From Candidatus Roizmanbacteria bacterium RIFCSPHIGHO2_01_FULL_39_8 (lineage in GTDB: Bacteria > Patescibacteriota > Microgenomatia > UBA1406 > GWC2-37-13), in the NCBI GenBank assembly GCA_001789355.1, contig MFZI01000012.1, forward strand, positions 3,275 through 11,090: a stretch of DNA of 7,816 nucleotides, in the 5' to 3' direction. Of this stretch, positions 6,177 through 7,816 are shown piece after piece (the first letter of the stretch is position 1; each line of letters opens with the position of its first letter). The notes under the pieces were generated by a model. The model was not told the origin of the DNA, searched no databases, and saw nothing but the letters and a program-made list of their open reading frames with translations. Both the position numbers and the translations under genes were made by a program.

Positions 6177-6326
6177 CTACTTTCCACAATACTTGCATCT
6201 TCTATGGGGTAATTTTGTTTTATGACAATTGGCACACTCAACCAAGCTCGCGGGTGTAATTCTACGGGACCGCATTCGCTTCCCTTTTCTCTGAGTAGAG
6301 TGTTTGCGTTTTGGTAGTGGAGCCAT
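6177..6326 (-). CDS. rpmF: 50S ribosomal protein bL32
   Basis: 49 residues from ATG (6326-6324) to TAG (6179-6177). The N-terminus MAPLPKRKHSTQRKGKRMRS is the hallmark of bL32 (MAvPKrk.Sk.r...RRs). The second half holds a zinc ribbon with four cysteines in two pairs: Cys31-A-N-Cys34 and Cys44-K-Y-Cys47, with LPHRRC between. This is therefore the zinc-binding (C+) form rather than a cysteine-free paralogue. bL32 is a late-assembling protein of the large subunit near the peptidyl-transferase region. It is the first gene of the minus-strand operon leading into nusB, rnc and rpsP. No Shine-Dalgarno is seen in the AT-rich sequence before the start, so transcription may begin close to the ATG or initiation may be SD-independent. 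Confidence 0.96.
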   Translation of the reverse strand: MAPLPKRKHSTQRKGKRMRSRRITPASLVECANCHKTKLPHRRCKYCGK

Positions 6327-6500
6327 TTATATTAAAAATTAGTTAATAGGTAAAGAAGCCAGTTTAGAAAAGGCAAGTGAGAAGCTAGTGTTTAAAACCA
6401 ATTTCCTTACCGAACTTCTATACTAGTCTCTTAACCATAACCGAATTTCTTTACCTTGATTAGTTATAATATCATAAATAGTAGTTGAATTCTAATAGAG
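6327..6500. other. Divergent intergenic region between rpmF and holA with repeated boxes
   Basis: This 174-nt AT-rich gap separates two divergent units and should hold promoters for both. No tRNA or open frame is seen. It contains three related boxes: GGTAAAGAAGCCAGTTT on the + strand (6349-6365), and on the minus strand GGTAAAGAAATTCGGTT (6455-6439) and GGTAAGGAAATTGGTT (6411-6396). The first two share a 10-nt inverted repeat (6348-6357 with 6447-6456). No convincing minus-strand -35/-10 pair for the rpmF operon could be picked out. Confidence 0.55.
6465..6470 (+). promoter_or_regulatory. Candidate -10 box for holA
   Basis: A perfect TATAAT lies 30 nt before the holA ATG at 6501. No good -35 hexamer stands 16-18 nt upstream (the sequence there reads CGAATT) and there is no extended TG, so this is a -10 candidate only; AT-rich DNA produces such matches by chance. 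Confidence 0.35.
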
Positions 6501-7181
6501 ATGTTATTGACTATATGCGGAGAGGACACGGTCAGTTCTCGCAATTATCTGGTCCTTCTTAAAAAACAGTACTCGGAAAAAGGGTACGAGGTTAAGGATC
6601 TTACTGCTGAGGAGTTATTATCTTTTACGTTAAGTGAAGCCCAATCGCCTTCCTTATTTTTTGAAAAAAGAGTCATCTTTTGTGACTCTGTCAGCAAGCA
6701 TATCAAAAAAAATAGCAACCTCCTTAGCGAACTAAAAAAGATAGAAAAATCCGCATTACTTAACCTGATCAACTGGGAAAAGGAATCAGCATGGGAGCTT
6801 AGGTTTCCCAAAGTAGGTACGGTAAAAGAATTTAAGCCAAGCCAGACAATTTTTAAGCTCGCTGACTCGCTCTTTCCTACCAATAAGAGAATCTTTCTTG
6901 CAAACCTCGAAAGTTTCATGAATGAAACGAATGAACATTTTGTTTTCTCTATGATTAACAAATTAGTCAGGAATCTCCTCATTATAAAAACCGGTGAGAT
7001 GCCTACCCGCATGCAGGCTTGGCAGGCGGGAAAATTAAGACGGCAAGCTGCTTTTTGGAAGCTCGAAAATCTACTCCTTTTTTATGGAGCTCTTTACAAA
7101 ATAGACGTGGGAATAAAAACCAGTTCAATACCCTACTCCATCAAAGAATCTCTTGCTATTTTGGCCTGCCATTTTTTATAA
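6501..7181 (+). CDS. holA: DNA polymerase III delta subunit-like protein, short form
   Basis: 226 residues, versus about 330-345 in most bacteria. Delta opens the beta sliding clamp within the clamp-loader complex. The start LLTICGEDTVSSRNYLVLLKK resembles the delta 'lYGeD.fl.......l' opening, and SLFFEKRVIFCD (51-62) matches the conserved 'lFsekRlvvl' strand. The C-terminal helical domain is recognisable: HFVFSMINKLVRNLLIIKTG (146-165), WQAGKLRRQAAFW (174-186), then LLLFYGALYKIDVGIKTSSI (191-210), where 'L..iD..iKtg' is the strongest delta signature. The missing length appears to come from the middle of the protein. An in-frame TGA at 6486-6488 rules out a longer upstream start; ATG 6501 is preceded by a weak AGAG. 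The protein is divergent, so I am sure of the family only from the combined motifs and domain order. Confidence 0.75.
   Translation: MLLTICGEDTVSSRNYLVLLKKQYSEKGYEVKDLTAEELLSFTLSEAQSPSLFFEKRVIFCDSVSKHIKKNSNLLSELKKIEKSALLNLINWEKESAWELRFPKVGTVKEFKPSQTIFKLADSLFPTNKRIFLANLESFMNETNEHFVFSMINKLVRNLLIIKTGEMPTRMQAWQAGKLRRQAAFWKLENLLLFYGALYKIDVGIKTSSIPYSIKESLAILACHFL
7001..7030 (+). repeat. GC-rich repeat-like segment inside holA
   Basis: This segment is clearly more GC-rich than its AT-rich surroundings. It has a direct repeat of GCAGGC (7013-7018 and 7022-7027, 9 nt apart and so in the same reading frame) and short inverted arms CCCGC (7006-7010) and GCGGG (7026-7030). It encodes PTRMQAWQAG within the delta C-terminal domain. 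The base composition resembles GC-rich palindromic repeats dispersed in many Patescibacteria, but only one copy is in this window, so repeat status is tentative. Confidence 0.35.
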
Positions 7182-7208
7182 TTGAGATTCACACAGTACA
7201 TTAATCAG

Positions 7209-7229
7209 ATCCTGAATTAAGTTCAGGAT
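7209..7229. repeat. Perfect 8-bp inverted repeat (hairpin) before the mutase gene
   Basis: Arms ATCCTGAA (7209-7216) and TTCAGGAT (7222-7229) are perfectly complementary around a 5-nt loop TTAAG. No T-run follows on either strand, so a classical intrinsic terminator for holA is unlikely. The right arm holds AGGA (7225-7228), the only Shine-Dalgarno-like sequence near the downstream gene, and overlaps the alternative ATG 7228. It may be a copy of a dispersed intergenic palindrome; only one copy is seen here. Confidence 0.75.
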
Positions 7230-7242
7230 GACAATCGAACCT

Positions 7243-7816
7243 ATGACAAAAATACCTGATCATGTCTTTCGAGGTTACGACCTGCGTGGTTTAGTAGGAA
7301 ACGAACTCAATGAAGATACGGTTGCTCAGTTAGCCAAGGGATATGGAACCTGGCTTTTAAAAAGGAGAGTCTACGATTGTGTGATTGGCTATGATTCGAG
7401 AGAGTCAAGCCCTCTCTTTAGAGATGTGTTCGTGAAAAATCTAACCGAAACGGGAGTTACTGTCTATGATATTGGAATGACTTTAACTCAAATAGCCTAT
7501 TTTGCTCAATATCACTTTTTAACTCGTGGAATGGTGATGATCACCGCTTCCCATAATCCGAAAGAATATAACGGGTTTAAATTCGCTACAGGTTTTTCGG
7601 CAACTATGGAGAGCGAAGAAGTAATCGCTTTTCGAGAGCTGGTGAAATCAAAGAAATTTATAACAAGAGAACCGGTTGGGAGACACATACAAAAAGTTAT
7701 CTTTCCTACCTATATGGATGACCTGTTCAGAAAAACTGGCAACATAAAAAAATTCAAAGTCGTCGTTGATTCATGTGCGGCCACAACCGGTTTATTTCTC
7801 CCCGCAATTTTGCGAA
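7243..7816 (+). CDS. Phosphomannomutase/phosphoglucomutase, N-terminal part (runs off window)
   Basis: 191 residues are visible before the window ends; the family is about 450-460 residues, so less than half is present. It belongs to the alpha-D-phosphohexomutases, which interconvert hexose 6- and 1-phosphates for sugar-nucleotide and cell-surface glycan supply. The opening IPDHVFRGYDLRGLVGNEL matches the family's 'iFr.yDiRG' start, VIGYDSRESS (47-56) matches 'vvG.D.R.ss', and ITASHNPKEYNGFK (100-113) is the active-site loop with Ser103 as the phosphoserine. Domain 2 starts at about 170 with KVVVDSCAATTG, in place of the usual 'vvvD..nG.gg'. ATG 7243 is chosen because homology starts immediately after it; in-frame ATG 7228 would add MTIEP and lies in the hairpin arm. 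The specific sugar cannot be told from this part (ManB/AlgC-like and GlmM-like share it), although the motifs favour PMM/PGM. Confidence 0.92.
   Translation, partial: MTKIPDHVFRGYDLRGLVGNELNEDTVAQLAKGYGTWLLKRRVYDCVIGYDSRESSPLFRDVFVKNLTETGVTVYDIGMTLTQIAYFAQYHFLTRGMVMITASHNPKEYNGFKFATGFSATMESEEVIAFRELVKSKKFITREPVGRHIQKVIFPTYMDDLFRKTGNIKKFKVVVDSCAATTGLFLPAILR

Noticed and set aside
6327..6500. tRNA or small RNA gene in the divergent gap
   Set aside because: No T-loop GGTTCRA pattern, cloverleaf pairing or CCA end could be found; the region is AT-rich and better explained as promoter DNA.
6545..7012. Minus-strand open frame of 155 codons opposite holA
   Set aside because: It lies wholly antisense to a gene with recognisable delta motifs, shows no domain of its own and has no ribosome binding site or operon context.
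7182..7242. Intrinsic terminator after holA
   Set aside because: The hairpin has no downstream T-run on the + strand and its arm overlaps the next gene's start region.
1..7816. UGA recoded as glycine, as in Gracilibacteria/Absconditabacteria
   Set aside because: TGA ends the second prepilin and pilN at sensible lengths, and no conserved Gly position is encoded by TGA.

Overview
The window looks like a chromosome segment from a small-genome, AT-rich bacterium of the Candidate Phyla Radiation (Patescibacteria; Microgenomates-like is my best guess, not demonstrable here). The reasons are a compact type IV pilus/pseudopilus cluster with relaxed prepilin cleavage sites, an unusually short DNA polymerase III delta subunit, tight gene packing and short AT-rich intergenic repeats. 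TAA, TAG and TGA all end genes at plausible places, so the standard code fits and UGA recoding is not indicated.

Positions 1-4728 (+ strand) hold the 3' part of a type IV filament locus. It starts with the C-terminal fragment of a probable pilin. A GspG-like pilin and three further prepilins follow, whose order and character resemble the GspG-H-I-J series of type II secretion and minor pilins. The last three genes are pilM, pilN and pilO, the inner-membrane assembly platform. No pilP or pilQ follows pilO, which suits an organism without an outer-membrane secretin. The exported subunits are rich in cysteine in even numbers (6, 6, 4, 2), while PilM and PilO have none. PilM has degenerate nucleotide-binding motifs.

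Positions 4734-6326 (- strand) hold a housekeeping operon transcribed rpmF, nusB, rnc, rpsP (L32, NusB, RNase III, S16). It converges on pilO with only 5 nt between the stop codons. A run of CTAATAG-type heptamers fills the rpmF-nusB gap.

Positions 6327-6500 are a divergent intergenic region with a TATAAT box and three related GGTAARGAA-type boxes. holA (short delta subunit, 6501-7181, +) follows, then a 61-nt gap with a hairpin next to the start of a phosphomannomutase/phosphoglucomutase gene that runs off the window end.

No CRISPR array, tRNA, rRNA, IS element, defence system or clearly new system is visible. The most interesting points are the degraded PilM nucleotide site, the even-cysteine pattern and non-glycine cleavage sites of the pseudopilins, and the short repeats around holA and the mutase gene.
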